NCBI GenBank assembly: GCA_965277355.1
Contig: CBDICN010000002.1
Location: 1,984,001-2,048,000, forward strand
Direction of reading: 5' to 3'
From: RH-AL1 sp965277355
GTDB lineage: Bacteria; Pseudomonadota; Alphaproteobacteria; Rhizobiales; Beijerinckiaceae
DNA: 64,000 nucleotides
In this document: piece after piece, positions 44,834-54,469 of the stretch
How the letters are laid out: each line of letters begins with the position of its first letter
Position numbering within the stretch: position 1 is the stretch's first letter
Made by a program: the position numbers and the translations under genes
The notes under the pieces: generated by a model
The model's database searches: none
Seen by the model: the letters and a program-made list of their open reading frames with translations, nothing else
Told to the model about the DNA's origin: nothing

Positions 44834-46744
44834 ATGGCTGGCCGGAAATTCGGTGGAGACGACGATCCAGACACTCCGGCGCGCCGGTTCTTCTCGTTGG
44901 CGTGGGACGCCGCCAAGTCTTTGGTTTTTCCAGCGATTGACGATTACGCCATCATCGGTGACTGCAAGACTGCGGCGCTCGTGGCGATCTCCGGCGCCAT
45001 CGAGTGGCTTTGCCTTCCCGATTTTGACAGTCCGTCGTTGTTTGCGTCCATACTCGATCGTACACGCGGAGGCGACTTCGTTTTGCGACCAAGCGCTTCT
45101 TACGAGAGCCGACGACGCTATTTGCCTAATACAGCCGTTCTCGAGACAACTTTCAAAACCGCGACCGGTATTGCCCGTGTCACCGACTTCATGTCGATCG
45201 GCGACGGAAATCACCGCTGGGCTGCAAAACTCCAGCCTCAACGCGAGCTCATCCGCATCGTCGAAGGAGTCGAAGGACACGTCGACATAGTGGGAGTCGT
45301 CGAACCCCGGCCCGATTACGGCGGACATCGAGCCGCTTTTATTCACCGCGCAGGGTTCGGATGGGTGCTCGCCGGATCCGGTTCACTCATGGCTATCGGG
45401 ACCGATTTCGATGCGGCAGTCGAAGGAGACGGGGCACGATTGGTCGCACGGGCGACGCTGCGAGCCGGCGAGAGCCGCACGGCGAGTCTGACCTTCGCGC
45501 AGAGCGAGATTGCCGTGCGGCCCGCAATCGGAGACCTCGCCCGGTTGCAGCTCAGCTCTGCCGCGGAATGGTGGCAGGCCTGGGCCGCCCGCTGCGTCTT
45601 CGACGGGCCCGACAGACCATTAGTTGTGCGCTCTGCAATTACGCTCAAGCTCCTGACCTATTCGCTCTCCGGAGCCGTGGTCGCAGCTGCCACGACGTCG
45701 CTTCCTGAATCGATTGGTGCGGCCCGCAATTGGGATTACCGCTTTTGCTGGCTTCGGGATGCTTCCGTCACCATGCACGCGCTTTTGGGGCTAGGTCTAC
45801 AGGAGGAAGCGGACGCATTTTTGGGTTGGCTTTTGAACGCGACTCGTCTGACTCGCCCGGAACTGCGCATCCTTTACGATCTGCACGGCCGCAACGATAC
45901 CCGCGAAGAGGAGATTGACCTCGACGGCTACCGCGGATCACGTCCGGTGCGTGTCGGCAACGCGGCCGGCGACCAACTCCAGCTCGACACCTACGGCTCC
46001 GTCATCCTCGCGGCGTACGAGTACATAATCCGAATGGGACCTCTAAGGGGCGGTGAGATGCGTCTCCTCCGCGACTTCGGCGAGGTGATCTGTCGTCGTT
46101 GGGAGGAGCCGGACCATGGTCTCTGGGAGGTCAGGGGCGCGCCCCGCCACTTCACGGCCACTAAGGTCATGTGCTGGGTCGCCCTTGATCGCGTCATCAA
46201 GCTCGCCGAGCTGGGACACATGAAGATTCCGATGGCGCGTTTTCGTAAAAATCGCGACTTGCTCGTCGCAGCAATCGAGGAGCGCGGCTTCAGCAAGACG
46301 TTATGCGCTTATGTCGGCGAACTAGACGGCGAGGAAGCGGGCGCCCCGGATGCGGCAGTGTTGCTGATGGCTCCCGCCGGCTTCGGCGATCCCTTCGATC
46401 ATCGGCTCCGCGGTACGTTAGCCTGGATCAAGAGGGAACTCGGCCGTGACGGCCTCCTGGCCCGCTACCCTGCCGGCTTCGACGGCGACCCGTCGATTGA
46501 GGGCGCTTTCGGAATTTGCCTCTCGTGGGCGATAGAAGCGATGGTCCGGCAAGGCGACATTGAAGACGCGACGCGAGCGCTTGAGCGCTACGCCAGGACC
46601 GCGAACGACGTCGGGCTTTTCGCCGAAGAATACGACGTCGAGGCAAGAAGCTCGCTAGGCAACTTCCCGCAGGCGTTCACGCATGCGGGCTATATCGCCG
46701 CCGCGCTTGCAATCGAGATCGCCCAGACAGGTGCGGTAAGATGA
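44834..46744 (+). CDS. Glycoside hydrolase family 15 (glucoamylase/trehalase-like)
   Basis: Predicted 636-aa enzyme. The N-terminal domain starts 'IDDYAIIGDCKTAALVAISGAIEWLCLPDFDSPSLFASILD', a hallmark of the bacterial GH15 group, and is followed by the (alpha/alpha)6 catalytic domain: 'ARNWDYRFCWLRDASVTMHALLGLG' and 'GYRGSRPVRVGNAAGDQLQLDTYG'. 'SIEGAFGICLSWAIEAM' carries the expected Glu. It probably hydrolyses trehalose or alpha-glucans. There is no signal peptide. AGGAGGAGG precedes the ATG, and the stop overlaps the next gene (ATGA). Confidence 0.92.
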   Translation: MAGRKFGGDDDPDTPARRFFSLAWDAAKSLVFPAIDDYAIIGDCKTAALVAISGAIEWLCLPDFDSPSLFASILDRTRGGDFVLRPSASYESRRRYLPNTAVLETTFKTATGIARVTDFMSIGDGNHRWAAKLQPQRELIRIVEGVEGHVDIVGVVEPRPDYGGHRAAFIHRAGFGWVLAGSGSLMAIGTDFDAAVEGDGARLVARATLRAGESRTASLTFAQSEIAVRPAIGDLARLQLSSAAEWWQAWAARCVFDGPDRPLVVRSAITLKLLTYSLSGAVVAAATTSLPESIGAARNWDYRFCWLRDASVTMHALLGLGLQEEADAFLGWLLNATRLTRPELRILYDLHGRNDTREEEIDLDGYRGSRPVRVGNAAGDQLQLDTYGSVILAAYEYIIRMGPLRGGEMRLLRDFGEVICRRWEEPDHGLWEVRGAPRHFTATKVMCWVALDRVIKLAELGHMKIPMARFRKNRDLLVAAIEERGFSKTLCAYVGELDGEEAGAPDAAVLLMAPAGFGDPFDHRLRGTLAWIKRELGRDGLLARYPAGFDGDPSIEGAFGICLSWAIEAMVRQGDIEDATRALERYARTANDVGLFAEEYDVEARSSLGNFPQAFTHAGYIAAALAIEIAQTGAVR

Positions 46745-47232
46745 TCGCCATGATGACACATGTAGCCAACGTCGTCCTCTGGGGCTTTCTTGCTACGATT
46801 GTCATGACGATGATCATGCTCGGCGCGCAGGGACTGAACCTATCACGATTGAGCCTTCCCTATTTGGTGGGCACCGCAGCGACCAGCCGTCACCGGCCGG
46901 CCTACACAATCGGCTACGTAATCTACGGTCTCGGCGCATGGGCATTCGCCTTCCTGTACGACGCCATATTCTTGTCCGTAGGCCGCCCGTCGTGGTGGCT
47001 CGGCGCCATCATCGGTGTGCTGCACGGCGCGTTCCTCCTTGCGGCGTTGATGCATGCGCCGCTGCTCCATCCGAGGATGGCGTCGGACTACGATAGGCCG
47101 CGCTCCGACCGCGCAATCGAACCGCCCGGCTTCTTCGGCCTCCATTATGGTCGTCAGACTCCCGCAATCGCAATCTTGGCACATGCGATCTTTGGTATGG
47201 TGCTCGGGGCGGGATTGTCGCTTTCGCGTTGA
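46741..47232 (+). CDS. Membrane protein coupled to GH15, unknown
   Basis: Predicted 163-aa protein with four hydrophobic segments ('VVLWGFLATIVMTMIMLG', 'AYTIGYVIYGLGAWAFAFLYDAIF', 'WWLGAIIGVLHGAFLLAALM', 'AIAILAHAIFGMVLGAGLSL'). The ATG overlaps the GH15 stop. The helix spacing with His/Gly resembles small membrane proteins found with stress genes, but I cannot name a family. Confidence 0.75.
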   Translation: MIAMMTHVANVVLWGFLATIVMTMIMLGAQGLNLSRLSLPYLVGTAATSRHRPAYTIGYVIYGLGAWAFAFLYDAIFLSVGRPSWWLGAIIGVLHGAFLLAALMHAPLLHPRMASDYDRPRSDRAIEPPGFFGLHYGRQTPAIAILAHAIFGMVLGAGLSLSR

Positions 47233-47310
47233 TGGCGCCTGGCCATATCGGGTCGGCACTCGGCGAACGTTCGAGTTAGGCTCGTCTAAGCCTGGCGCGG
47301 AGGTACTAGG

Positions 47311-47897
47311 ATGCAGGGCTTCGTTGCGAAAATGGCGACGATGGCGGCAATGGCGACGATGCAGCCGATCTGGGAGACTGGCGTGATCCTCTTGATGGTC
47401 ACGGTCGCCGGCGCGCTCGTTTTGCAGTTGGCGGTGCATAAAACGTTACCCGCGATGTTGCGCCAGGAGCATAACGTGCTCGGCGCCGCGATCTTCACGG
47501 TGATCGGAACCACCTACGCAGTTCTTCTCGCGTTCATGGCGATGACGGCATGGGAGCAATACAGCGCTGCCGAGACTCTGGCCCGGCACGAAGCCGACGC
47601 GATCGGAAGCATCCATCTCTTGAGCCGTGGCCTTCCCGATCCTGTCGGCGGACTTGTCCGCGCCGAGACCCGGGCCTATGTCGAAAACGTCATCGGCGAC
47701 GAATGGCCGGCCCTTATTGCGGGACGCATTTTGCCAGCAGATGAGCCGCTGCTGACGCAACTCTCGCGCACGATCGTCGGGGTCAGGCCGAGCGCCGCGC
47801 AAGAGAGCAACGCGCAAGCCGAGCTCATAAAGTTTGTCTGCGACATCGCAACCGATCGGCGCGGTCGGCGGCTCGTCGCGCACGGCACCATTCCTAG
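47311..47897 (+). pseudogene. DUF4239-like membrane protein, cut by IS5
   Basis: The N-terminal 190 residues are visible: two membrane segments ('WETGVILLMVTVAGALVLQLAVH' and 'LGAAIFTVIGTTYAVLLAFMAMTAWEQY') followed by 'AAETLARHEADAIGSIHLLSRGLPDP', which matches the bestrophin-like DUF4239 family. The last membrane segments are absent because the reading runs into the IS5-type element at 47894. The lost 3' end is not found on the other side. Confidence 0.75.
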
Positions 47898-48774
47898 GTC
47901 GAAAACTCATTAAGGGGTTTGCTTGAGAAGCGAGCGGTGATTCAAGGTCCTGGGAGGATTCTTGATGGGCGTTCGCCGGTACGAAATCACCGACTTCGAG
48001 TGGTCGATCATCCAGCCTCTGCTGCCGAACAAGCCGCGGGGCAAGCCGCGCGTCGACGACCGCAAGGTGCTCAACGGCATCTACTGGCGTCTGCGCACCG
48101 GATCGCCATGGGACGAGATCCCCGAGCGTTACGGGCCGCCGACGACCTGCTCGAACCGCTTCCGGCGGTGGGCCAAGATCGGCGTCTGGGATTGTGTATT
48201 CGAGGCGGTCTCGCGGGCCTACGACGGCGACATCCAGATGCTGGACTCGCCCTCGGTGCGTGTCCATCAACACGGCGGCAACGTCGCAAAAGGGGGGCCT
48301 GCGCGACGCCGGCCGCCGCTCGGGACGCTGCTCGAGGCCAGTGCATGGGGCGTTCGCGGGGCGGCCTGACCACCAAGATCCACGCCCTCGTCGATGCCGA
48401 CGGCCTGCCGATCGTGCTGAAGATCACCGAGGGCCAGGCGCACGACGGACGCAGCGCCGCCGATATGCTGGGCGGCCTCGGCAACGGTCAGATCCTGCTC
48501 GCCGATCGCGCCTACGACAGCAATGCGTTGCGCCAGACGATGAGCGCGCAAGGCGCCTGGGCCAACATCATGCCAATGGCGCGCCGCGTCGAGAAACCGG
48601 CCTTCAGCAGCTTCCTCTACCGCTACAGAAACCTCATCGAGCGGTTCTTCAACAAAATGAAGCATTTCAGAGCGATCGCAACGCGCTTCGAGAAACACGC
48701 CACGAACTACCTAGCCCTCGTCAAGCTCGCCGCCACGCGCATCTGGCTTCGATCTTATGAGTCGGTGTCCTAGG
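47893..48774 (+). mobile_element. IS5-family element (IS427-like)
   Basis: About 880 bp. Imperfect terminal repeats share ACTCAT and an AAG: left 47898-47914, right 48754-48769. Both ends are flanked by CTAG (47894-47897 and 48770-48773), which fits a 4-bp target duplication of YTAR type. Different genes are truncated at the two ends, so a deletion or recombination between copies took place after insertion. Confidence 0.75.
47965..48773 (+). CDS. IS5-family transposase, two frames with a possible -1 slip
   Basis: The first frame gives 'MGVRRYEITDFEWSIIQPLLPNKPRGKPRVDDRKVLNGIYWRLRTG' and the first catalytic Asp ('MLDSPSVRVHQHG'). At AAAAGGGGGG (48288-48297) a -1 slip leads into the second frame: 'GRSRGGLTTKIHALVDADGLPIVLKITEGQAHDG', the second Asp in 'LLADRAYDSNALR', and 'ERFFNKMKHFRAIATRFEK' with the Glu. 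Programmed slippage on such runs is known in IS427-group elements, so the gene may be active. Confidence 0.82.
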
Positions 48775-49245
48775 GTAAGCGAGAGCGACGACAGGCTCGA
48801 ACGGTTCCGCGATCGCTAGCAGGGCCTTTCTAAAAATCTTGAAGGTAATGACAGACGCGTCTGGAGACGGATTAGACGAAGTGGAGAAATTCGTGACATT
48901 CCTCACGTATCTAACATCACTGCCAGCATAGAGGCCAAACCTCAGGTGGCGTGCGTTCGATCTGCTGGCTGGAGAGTTATAAGCCTCCCACCGATAGCCA
49001 TAGAAAGGCTCGGGAGTACCATCGTCGGCAACGGAGAAACCAGCTTCTATCTGCTCGGCAATCTCTTCTTTCTCAAGATGCAGGCGTGATGTTCCTGAAT
49101 TATGATTTGAATACCAACAAGAAAGATTTTCATTGACTTCTGAAAGAAGACGTAATGATTTTGCAGCTCGATTTGCCAATTGTTCAGAATTTTTGAGGCG
49201 TTCGCCCCACTCGGCGCAAACGCTGTAGCTGGAACTAGGCGTCAT
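48770..49245 (-). pseudogene. Immunity protein (Imm52-like), 3' end cut by IS5
   Basis: The first 155 residues remain, including 'FYGYRWEAYNSPASRS' and 'RFGLYAGSDVRYVRNV', closely matching the intact copy at 52831. Homology ends at 'EPFEPVVALAYP', where the IS5 terminal repeat begins, and about 90 residues are lost. The ATG overlaps the toxin stop exactly as in the intact pair (ATGA). G+C is lower than the surroundings. Confidence 0.85.
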
Positions 49246-49990
49246 TTCCTTTTCCTCGGGGGCATGTAAGACACGACTATCGTTCTGAGATCAACCTCAT
49301 CAAATCGCAGTCGTGTTAAATTTGCGGTCACTTTCTCGGCGAAATACCATTTCAGACCTACACCTCGGCTGTCCGCAACGGCTTTTTGTCTCCGTGCCTG
49401 GTCGACGAGGCTTTTCATCACTGAGTCACCAAAGCTTTGAGAGAGTAGGTGTGCGTATCTTCTGCCCTTCGCCTCCACGAGATCGCCAGGCTTCATATCG
49501 CCATCGACAAGATCGCCGGCGTAGCGGAAGCAGTCATCGAAGTACACGGTGCCACCAGTTCGCGGGTCAGGTAGATTCACCGCCGAACTCTCTTGGAAGC
49601 GGCAAGAGCGGGTTGACGCGGGCGTGAACGTCGTCCTCGTAGTCTATCGAGCTGTCACTTGTACCATGGCCGATGTCCGGCGTCGGCGCGGGACAGAGAG
49701 CTTCGGCTCGTCGGTAGCCGCCTTCGGGCGACGCTCGGATTCGCTCTTCCCGGCCAGCTCCGCCTCGGTTTCGATCGCGCCGCGCACGCCGTCGAGGTCG
49801 AAGTAGAGCTGCCCGCCGAGGTCGCGACCGATCGCCTTGTCGGTCCGAAGATTGACGATCGGGCCGCGCTGGTTCTGCGCGAAGACGGTGATCGGCGTGC
49901 CGTCCGCCGCCGTGGTCGTGAGCCGCACCGTGCCCTGCGGGCCGTCCTTCCTGAAGCGGATATCAAGCGAGCCCGGCAGGTTCGTTTTGG
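49242..49990 (-). pseudogene. Toxin copy (REase-fold, Tox-REase-5-like), frameshifted
   Basis: This inverted duplicate of the last third of the toxin at 51443-52834 runs from 'LPGSLDIRFRKDGPQGTVRLTTTAADG' through two shifts (near 49695 and 49590). It ends with 'FDDCFRYAGDLVDGDMKPGDLVEAKG' and 'GVGLKWYFAE'. The catalytic D and E-x-K residues survive, but the frame is broken and the N-terminal two thirds are absent. Confidence 0.85.
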
Positions 49991-50117
49991 CGACGCGGCG
50001 CTTCTCCGCTCTCCCGGCAGGCCTCGTCATCCAGCTCTCCTATCGGCCGATGCTCTTGATGCCGGCAGGGTCCTACCCTAACCAGCCTCTGTCCGCCGCC
50101 CGGTTCGGAAGAAAGCC

Positions 50118-51293
50118 TTGCAAAAACCTCTCGCCGGCATCCGCGTTCTCGAGATCGCCCGCATCCTCGCCGGTCCGTGGATCGGCCAATTGCTCGCCGA
50201 CCTCGGCGCCGATGTGGTGAAGATCGAACGGCCGGGCGTCGGCGACGATACCCGCAGCTGGGGGCCGCCTTTCATCGCCGCGGCCGACGGATCGAACCTT
50301 TCGGCGTCCTATTTCCACGCGACGAACCGCGGCAAGCGATCGGTTGCCGCGGATTTCGAAACCGAGAAAGGCCGCGCGATCGTGCGCCGCCTCGCCGGCT
50401 ACGCCGATGTGCTGATCGAGAACTTCAAGGTGGGCGGCCTCGCCAGATACGGACTCGACCACGCCGCCCTGCGCGCGGCCCACCCGCGGCTCATCTACTG
50501 CTCGGTCACCGGCTTCGGCCAGGACGGACCCTATGCCTCTCGCGCCGGCTACGACTTCATGATCCAGGGGCTCGGCGGCATCATGTCGATCACCGGCGAG
50601 CCCGACGGCCAGCCGCTCAAGAACGCCGTCGCCTACGCCGACGTGTTCACCGGCGTCTACGGCGCCACCGCGATCCTCGCCGCGCTGCAAGGCCGCCACG
50701 CCACCGGCGAGGGCTGCCACATCGACATGGCGCTGCTCGACACCCAGGTCGCCGTGCTCGGCAACCAGGCGATGGTCTACCTCGCCTCGGGCGCGCCGCC
50801 GCCGCGCATGGGCAATGCGCATACGAGCATCGTCCCCTATGAGGTGTTCCCGGTCGCCGACGGCCACATCATCATCGCCTGCGGCAACGACGGGCAGTTC
50901 GGAAAGCTCTCCGAGGTGTTGGGGACGGGCTGGGCGCGCGACCCGGCCTATGCGACCAACCCGGCACGGGTGACGAACCGCTCGGCTCTGGTGCCGCTGA
51001 TCGCCGCGTATACGATCAAGCACGCCAAGGCGGATCTGCTGGCGCGGTTCAATGCCGTGAACGTGCCGGCCGGCCCGATCAACGATCTGCCCGAAGTCTT
51101 CGCCGACCCGCAGGTGATCCACCGCGGGATGCGCGTCGACCTGCCCGAACCTCGCGCGCCGGGTGGCACCGTGCCGAGCCTGCGCTCCCCCATCACCATC
51201 GACGGGCGCCCGATGGTCGCTTCGACGGCCTCGCCGCAGCTGGGCGACCACTCGGACGCGGTGCTGGCGGACCCGGCCTGGGGTGGCGGGTAA
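50118..51293 (+). CDS. CaiB/BaiF family CoA-transferase
   Basis: Predicted 391-aa family III CoA-transferase that moves CoA between carboxylic acids. It starts 'LAGIRVLEIARILAGPWIGQLLADLGADVVKIERPGVGDDTR', and the catalytic Asp lies in 'AGYDFMIQGLGGIMSITGEPD'. 'MALLDTQVAVLGNQAMVYLASG' and 'DLPEVFADPQVIHRGM' are conserved. The start appears to be TTG. Acceptor and donor cannot be named. It lies between the dead and live toxin copies. Confidence 0.92.
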   Translation: MQKPLAGIRVLEIARILAGPWIGQLLADLGADVVKIERPGVGDDTRSWGPPFIAAADGSNLSASYFHATNRGKRSVAADFETEKGRAIVRRLAGYADVLIENFKVGGLARYGLDHAALRAAHPRLIYCSVTGFGQDGPYASRAGYDFMIQGLGGIMSITGEPDGQPLKNAVAYADVFTGVYGATAILAALQGRHATGEGCHIDMALLDTQVAVLGNQAMVYLASGAPPPRMGNAHTSIVPYEVFPVADGHIIIACGNDGQFGKLSEVLGTGWARDPAYATNPARVTNRSALVPLIAAYTIKHAKADLLARFNAVNVPAGPINDLPEVFADPQVIHRGMRVDLPEPRAPGGTVPSLRSPITIDGRPMVASTASPQLGDHSDAVLADPAWGGG

Positions 51294-51442
51294 AGCCCCA
51301 GGCGACCGCCAGCTTACCTCCATGCGACGAACAACTCGCAACGAAGACGGCGATGTAAGACCCGTCAGACGTCGCATGCTGGTAACTCAGCCGTTATTCG
51401 GTAGAACTACCTTGGCACCTTGTGTCCACGGGTTCGACCATC

Positions 51443-52834
51443 ATGCGCCAACATGCCAGCTCGACGAAGCGGTCTCGCGCGACCGCGATCTGTACGGCGA
51501 TCGGACTGACCGACGACGGACTCGTGTTCGGCGCGGGCACGATCCTCGCCCGCATGACCGAGGGCGGGTTGTCGCTTGGTTCCGATCGGGAGCGCGTGCT
51601 GGCATTGCTGGCCGTCGCCTACCGGCATCCCATTTCGCCGGATGTGCTGCTCCATTTCCACGAAGCCTCGGCTCACTGGCAGCGCGGTGACAAGGCGCTC
51701 GCCAATCTCCGCCTGTTATTCGCCGGCCTGCCACGCCTCGACGATGCAGCCGATGCCGACCGGCTGCGCCTCGCCGAGCGCCTGCTCGATCGAGGCATGC
51801 CTCCACGCGCCCTGATGGAAGAGCTCGGCTTCGATTTGGCGGCGCTCGATCTCGAAAAGTTCGATCCCGCCCAACCGCGCGTACCGGCCGGCAGCGGGCG
51901 AACGAGCGGTCAATGGGGTCAAGCCGCCGCCACGGCTGCTACAGCACTCGCCAGGGCCGGCCAATCCTTCCTTGCCGGCGCGGCACCGCGGATCGTCGCG
52001 TCTCTCGCGGCTTTCGGAGCCCGCTTCTCCGTGCCGGCGGCCGTGCTCGGCGCGCTGTTCATTCCGACGCCGAACAGCGGCGGCATCAGCGAAGGCGACT
52101 TGCCGGGCTCGCCTGACATCCGCTTCAGGAAGGATGGCCCGCAGGGAACCGTGCGGCTCACGACCACGGCGGCGGACGGCACGCCGATCACCGTGTTCGC
52201 GCAGAACCAGCGCGGTCTGATCGTCAACCTTCGAACCGACAAGGCGATCGGCCGTGACTTCGGCAGCCAGCTCTACTTCGACCTCGATGGCGTGCGCGGC
52301 GCGATCGGCACCGAGGCGGAGCTGGCCGGGAAGAGCGAACCCGAGCGTCGCCCGAAGGCGGCCACCGACGAGCCGAAGCTCTGTCCCGCGCCGACGCCGG
52401 ATACGGCGCATGGCGCGAGCCAAGCCGCCAAAGATTACGAGGACGACGTTCATGCCCGCGTCAATCCGCTCGCGCCGCTTCCGCAGGGGTTCGGCGTCAG
52501 TCTTCCCGATCCGCGAACAGGTAAACTCGTTTATTTCGACGACTGCTTTCGCTATGGCGGCGATCTCGTTGACGGCGACATGAAAGCTGGTGATCTCGTG
52601 GAGGCGAAGGGCGCGAGATATGCGTCTCTCCTCTTGATGACTTTCGGCGAAAACTTGATGGAAGAGTTCGTCAACCAAGCCGAAAAGCAAGAAGCCGTTG
52701 CCGAGCGTCGGGGCGTGGGTCTGAAATGGTACTTCGCCGAGCGAGGTGCCGCAGACATGGTGCGCGAGCGATTCAAAGACGAAGGCCTCGCAGGGATCGT
52801 CGTATCCTTCATGCCACCAAGGAAAAGCAAATGA
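51443..52834 (+). CDS. Polymorphic toxin with C-terminal REase fold (Tox-REase-5-like)
   Basis: Predicted 463-aa protein. The middle contains 'FDPAQPRVPAGSGRTSGQWGQ', a motif common in alphaproteobacterial polymorphic toxins. The C-terminal 110 residues ('LVYFDDCFRYGGDLVDGDMKAGDLVEAKG' and 'GVGLKWYFAERG') have the D...ExK arrangement of restriction-endonuclease-fold DNases. No signal peptide or secretion domain was recognised, so export is unclear. GTG at 51422 is an alternative start. The stop overlaps the immunity ATG. Confidence 0.82.
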   Translation: MRQHASSTKRSRATAICTAIGLTDDGLVFGAGTILARMTEGGLSLGSDRERVLALLAVAYRHPISPDVLLHFHEASAHWQRGDKALANLRLLFAGLPRLDDAADADRLRLAERLLDRGMPPRALMEELGFDLAALDLEKFDPAQPRVPAGSGRTSGQWGQAAATAATALARAGQSFLAGAAPRIVASLAAFGARFSVPAAVLGALFIPTPNSGGISEGDLPGSPDIRFRKDGPQGTVRLTTTAADGTPITVFAQNQRGLIVNLRTDKAIGRDFGSQLYFDLDGVRGAIGTEAELAGKSEPERRPKAATDEPKLCPAPTPDTAHGASQAAKDYEDDVHARVNPLAPLPQGFGVSLPDPRTGKLVYFDDCFRYGGDLVDGDMKAGDLVEAKGARYASLLLMTFGENLMEEFVNQAEKQEAVAERRGVGLKWYFAERGAADMVRERFKDEGLAGIVVSFMPPRKSK

Positions 52835-53574
52835 AGCCGAGAACACGATTTAGCGCCTTAGTTAGTTGGGGTCCGCGCCTAGAAACTCCGACGCAATTGG
52901 CAAAACGAACAATGGAGTCATTGGGGCGTTTAGGTAGAACAAGCTCTGTACTTTTGGACTGGTATACAATTCGTAGAGAAGACGGGATACTTCTCCTCGA
53001 CCCACGGCTGGATAAATTGACGAGCGAGATCGCGGCCGGCGTGAAAAGAGCTGGAGACGGAACCCCGCACCCATTTTACGGCTACCGGTGGGAAGCCTAC
53101 AATTCGCCTGATGCAAGATGGAGTTCACGTGGCTTCCGCTTTGGTCTGAATGCGGGTTCGGATGATAAATATTACAGAAATGTTGTAAACTTGGGGACGG
53201 CCGACTATAAAGCGCCGGACGCCTCGTTGGTGACCTTCGAGATGTTCAGAGCGGCCTTGTTGGCGATTACGATACCGTTCGAGCCCGTCTTCGCGCTCGC
53301 CTACCCGAGCACACTGAGCAATCTTTGGACCAGCGGTCAGGCATGTCCAACGCTTCAGCTCGCTTGGATCTCCTATCTCGCACCCCGCTTCGCGCCTCTC
53401 ATCACGCCACCCCTGTCCGCGATCGTCGAGCATCGCCCCGACGGCGGCCTCCTGATGGCGGCGACCGACGAAACTTTCGATACCGACAATCCTCGCCACA
53501 TGGCGGTCGCGCGCGAGATCGAGGCCGCCGTCGCGCCGTTCAACGCCCTGCCGTGGCCGCCGGAGCCCGCCTGA
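52831..53574 (+). CDS. Immunity protein (Imm52-like) for the REase-fold toxin
   Basis: Predicted 247-aa cytoplasmic protein overlapping the toxin stop (ATGA). 'GDGTPHPFYGYRWEAYNSPDARWSSRGFRFGLNAGSD' matches the family found next to REase-5 toxins, and the C-terminal half is intact, unlike the copy at 48770. The low G+C of the first 450 bases contrasts with the rest, a common feature of immunity genes. It presumably binds and blocks the toxin. Confidence 0.8.
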   Translation: MKPRTRFSALVSWGPRLETPTQLAKRTMESLGRLGRTSSVLLDWYTIRREDGILLLDPRLDKLTSEIAAGVKRAGDGTPHPFYGYRWEAYNSPDARWSSRGFRFGLNAGSDDKYYRNVVNLGTADYKAPDASLVTFEMFRAALLAITIPFEPVFALAYPSTLSNLWTSGQACPTLQLAWISYLAPRFAPLITPPLSAIVEHRPDGGLLMAATDETFDTDNPRHMAVAREIEAAVAPFNALPWPPEPA

Positions 53575-53582
53575 GCGCCCGC

Positions 53583-54458
53583 TCACAACGCCCGGCGCTT
53601 GCGGTCCATCAACTGCAGGATCATCGGCGTGAAGATCAGCTGCATCGCGAGCGGCATCTTCGAGCCGGGGCAGACGATCGTGTTGGCGCGCGACATGAAG
53701 CTGTCGGCCAGCATCGAGAGCAGGTAGGGCATGTCGATGCCGCGCGGGTCGCGGAAGCGGATCACCAGCATGCTTTCGTCGGCCGACGGCACGTCGCGCG
53801 CGACGAACGGGTTCGACGTGTCGACGGTCGGCACGCGCTGGAAGTTGACGTGCGTCTCGGAGAACTGCGGGCAGATGTAGTTCACGTAGTCCGGCATGCG
53901 GCGCAGGATCGTGTCGACTACCGCCTCGTGGCTGTAGCCGCGATGGCGCTTGTCGCGATGCAGCTTCTGGATCCATTCGAGATTGATGATCGGCGCGACC
54001 CCGATGAGCAGGTCGGTATGGCGCGCGATGTTGATGTCGCCGTGAATGACGCCGCCGTGCAGCCCCTCGTAGAACAAAAGCTCGGTGCCGGGCTTGGTGT
54101 CGGTCCATGGCGTGAAGGTGCCGGGCTCCTGCCCGTAGGGTTCCGCCTCATCCTCGTCGTGGAGGTACTTGCGGACGCGCCCGCGGCCGATCTCGCCGTA
54201 GCTGCAAAAGAGCGCCTCGAGCTCTGCGAAAAGGTTGGCGTCCGGACCGAAGTGGCTGACCTGGCTGTTGCCGCGCTCGGCCGCCTCCTCGACGAGCGCG
54301 CGCATCTCGCCGCGGTCGTAGCGGTGGAAGGCGTCGCCTTCGACGATCGTGGCGTCGATCGCTTCGCGGCGGAAGATGTGCGCGAACGTGTCGGTGACGG
54401 TGGTGGTCCCGGCGCCGGAGGAGCCGGTGATCGCGATGACCGGGTGCTTCTTCGACAT
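53583..54458 (-). CDS. prk: Phosphoribulokinase
   Basis: Predicted 291-aa class I kinase making ribulose-1,5-bisphosphate from ribulose 5-phosphate and ATP. The P-loop is 'ITGSSGAGTTTV', and the catalytic Asp is in 'EGDAFHRYDR'. 'LFYEGLHGGV', 'APIINLEWIQKLHRD' and 'VDTSNPF' with 'RGIDMPYLLSMLADSFMSRANTIVCPGSK' are all conserved, so it looks active. It lies 11 bp downstream of the FBPase-like gene and is probably cotranscribed. No RuBisCO gene is in the window. In some methylotrophs its product is a regulatory signal. Confidence 0.95.
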   Translation of the reverse strand: MSKKHPVIAITGSSGAGTTTVTDTFAHIFRREAIDATIVEGDAFHRYDRGEMRALVEEAAERGNSQVSHFGPDANLFAELEALFCSYGEIGRGRVRKYLHDEDEAEPYGQEPGTFTPWTDTKPGTELLFYEGLHGGVIHGDINIARHTDLLIGVAPIINLEWIQKLHRDKRHRGYSHEAVVDTILRRMPDYVNYICPQFSETHVNFQRVPTVDTSNPFVARDVPSADESMLVIRFRDPRGIDMPYLLSMLADSFMSRANTIVCPGSKMPLAMQLIFTPMILQLMDRKRRAL

Positions 54459-54469
54459 TGGGGGCTCGC

